Part shown: positions 17,445 through 18,113 of the stretch, in pieces
How the letters are laid out: the number at the start of each line of letters is the position of its first letter
How positions within the stretch are numbered: position 1 is the stretch's first letter
Source of the DNA: Pleurotus djamor
Taxonomy: Eukaryota; Basidiomycota; Agaricomycetes; Agaricales; Pleurotaceae
Direction of reading: 5' to 3'
Length of the DNA stretch: 18,113 bases
NCBI GenBank assembly: GCA_029747585.1
Contig: JAPEVF010000908.1
Span: forward strand, 1-18,113
Program-made: the position numbers and the translations under genes
Notes under the pieces: model-generated
Database searches by the model: none
The model's input: the letters and a program-made list of their open reading frames with translations, nothing else
What the model was told of the DNA's origin: nothing

Positions 17445-18113
17445 CTAGAATACAGGTTGCTCAGCGCCATAGCCCTCTGGCTGGTAACCCTGGTCTTGAG
17501 GAGCATAGGTCTCCTCAGCGGGGGCGGCAGCGGGGATTGAGACGGGCTCTTTTGATTCCGATGATGGCTCGCCAACAACCTTATCAACGGGAGGCTCGAA
17601 GATTTGGACGGAATCAGGTAGAGGCTTCTTGGGACCAGTCTGTCCCTCAGGATCGTAACCCTTCATGCTAAGAAATGAATTGTAAGAATGCACAGATCAA
17701 GTACTCGAAATCGCTCACATCTTGACCTTGATACCAAGGACACCTTGACGGAGCATGACGTGACGGACAGCGTAGTCAACAAAGTCGCGAGCGGGTTGAC
17801 CAGAGTGGATCATGAAGCCATCAGTGAACTTCATGGATTTGGCACGGGCGGCACGAAGCTTGCCAGAAACGACAACTTCACAACCCTTGGCACCAGATTC
17901 CATAACAAATCGGAGGACACCATAGCAAGCTCTGCAAGGGAGGTAAGAAACTGCATCTCACTTTGCCTGGCGCGAGATCTACGAACCTGCGGACGGCAAG
18001 GCCACCAAGGAGCTTGTAACGCAAACTCTCGCACTGAGCGATAGCGGAGAGTCCACGGTATTGAACCTTCTCGGCGAAGAGCTCGTANGAGAAGTTTTCG
18101 GGGGAACTTGAAA
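17445..18113 (-). CDS. RPS3: 40S ribosomal protein S3 (uS3), 3' part, with an apparent frameshift near the window edge
   Basis: Exons seen are 18113-17987 (partial), 17931-17719 and 17667-17445 (stop 17447-17445). uS3 lines the mRNA entry channel of the small ribosomal subunit. Diagnostic text includes [69 protein letters not shown] and [11 protein letters not shown], then [20 protein letters not shown] and a variable Glu/Pro/Ala-rich tail. Introns are 55 nt (17986-17932) and 51 nt (17718-17668), and their phases close. The N-terminal KH region lies outside the window. In the first visible exon, the conserved FKFPEN segment reads correctly only if one base is removed from a run of five G (18100-18104). 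An N at 18088 sits 12 bases away. In such an essential gene a sequence error is the likely cause. Confidence 0.93.
18100..18104. other. apparent one-base overcall in RPS3 homopolymer
   Basis: Five G on the plus strand (five C in the gene) stand where the uS3 FKFPEN codons need four. The frame on each side is the conserved uS3 frame, shifted by one relative to the other. Confidence 0.75.

Noticed and set aside
1..18113. Mobile elements or CRISPR arrays
   Set aside because: No transposase, reverse transcriptase, long terminal or inverted repeats, or spaced direct repeats were seen on either strand.

Overview
The window reads as nuclear DNA of a filamentous basidiomycete, probably an agaricomycete. 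Genes are densely packed on both strands and broken by many short introns (47-63 nt) with GT(R)NGT-type donors. The housekeeping proteins look fungal. The organism is inferred from gene structure and protein content; no ribosomal marker is present. The sequence is draft quality, with N at 137, 4979, 11843, 11968-11969 and 18088. Two apparent frameshifts lie beside Ns and look like sequence errors.

Left half (1-5269), housekeeping genes. In order: the 3' end of an unidentified lysine-tailed protein (+); LSM1, mRNA decay (-, 4 exons); an intron-containing tRNA-Ser(UGA) (-); an NDUFA5-type complex I subunit (-); mitochondrial ribosomal protein bL32m (+), which shares a 99-bp divergent promoter with the NDUFA5 gene; and MPP10 of the U3 small-subunit processome (-, 5 exons, very acidic).

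Middle (5270-6911). A 643-bp divergent intergenic region leads to a six-exon gene for a four-helix membrane protein of the SUR7/PalI type (+).

Right half (7606-17327), the notable part. Three tandem same-strand genes encode secreted polysaccharide lyases of family PL8 (hyaluronate/chondroitin/xanthan lyase fold). I call them PL8-A, PL8-B and PL8-C. Each has its own TATA-like box, a signal peptide, and the catalytic Asn, His and Tyr at the spacing of bacterial PL8 enzymes. B and C share intron positions and a Ser/Thr-rich N-terminal spacer. A differs by several intron gains or losses, one slid intron and one GC-AG intron. The array probably forms a small extracellular set of lyases for acidic polysaccharides, but the substrate cannot be read from sequence.

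Right edge (17445-18113). The 3' part of RPS3 (uS3) is on the minus strand, convergent with PL8-C.

All multi-exon models were spliced by hand from reading frame, splice sites and protein conservation. I see no CRISPR array, no transposon, and no clearly new multi-gene system; the diverged PL8 array is the best candidate for new biology.
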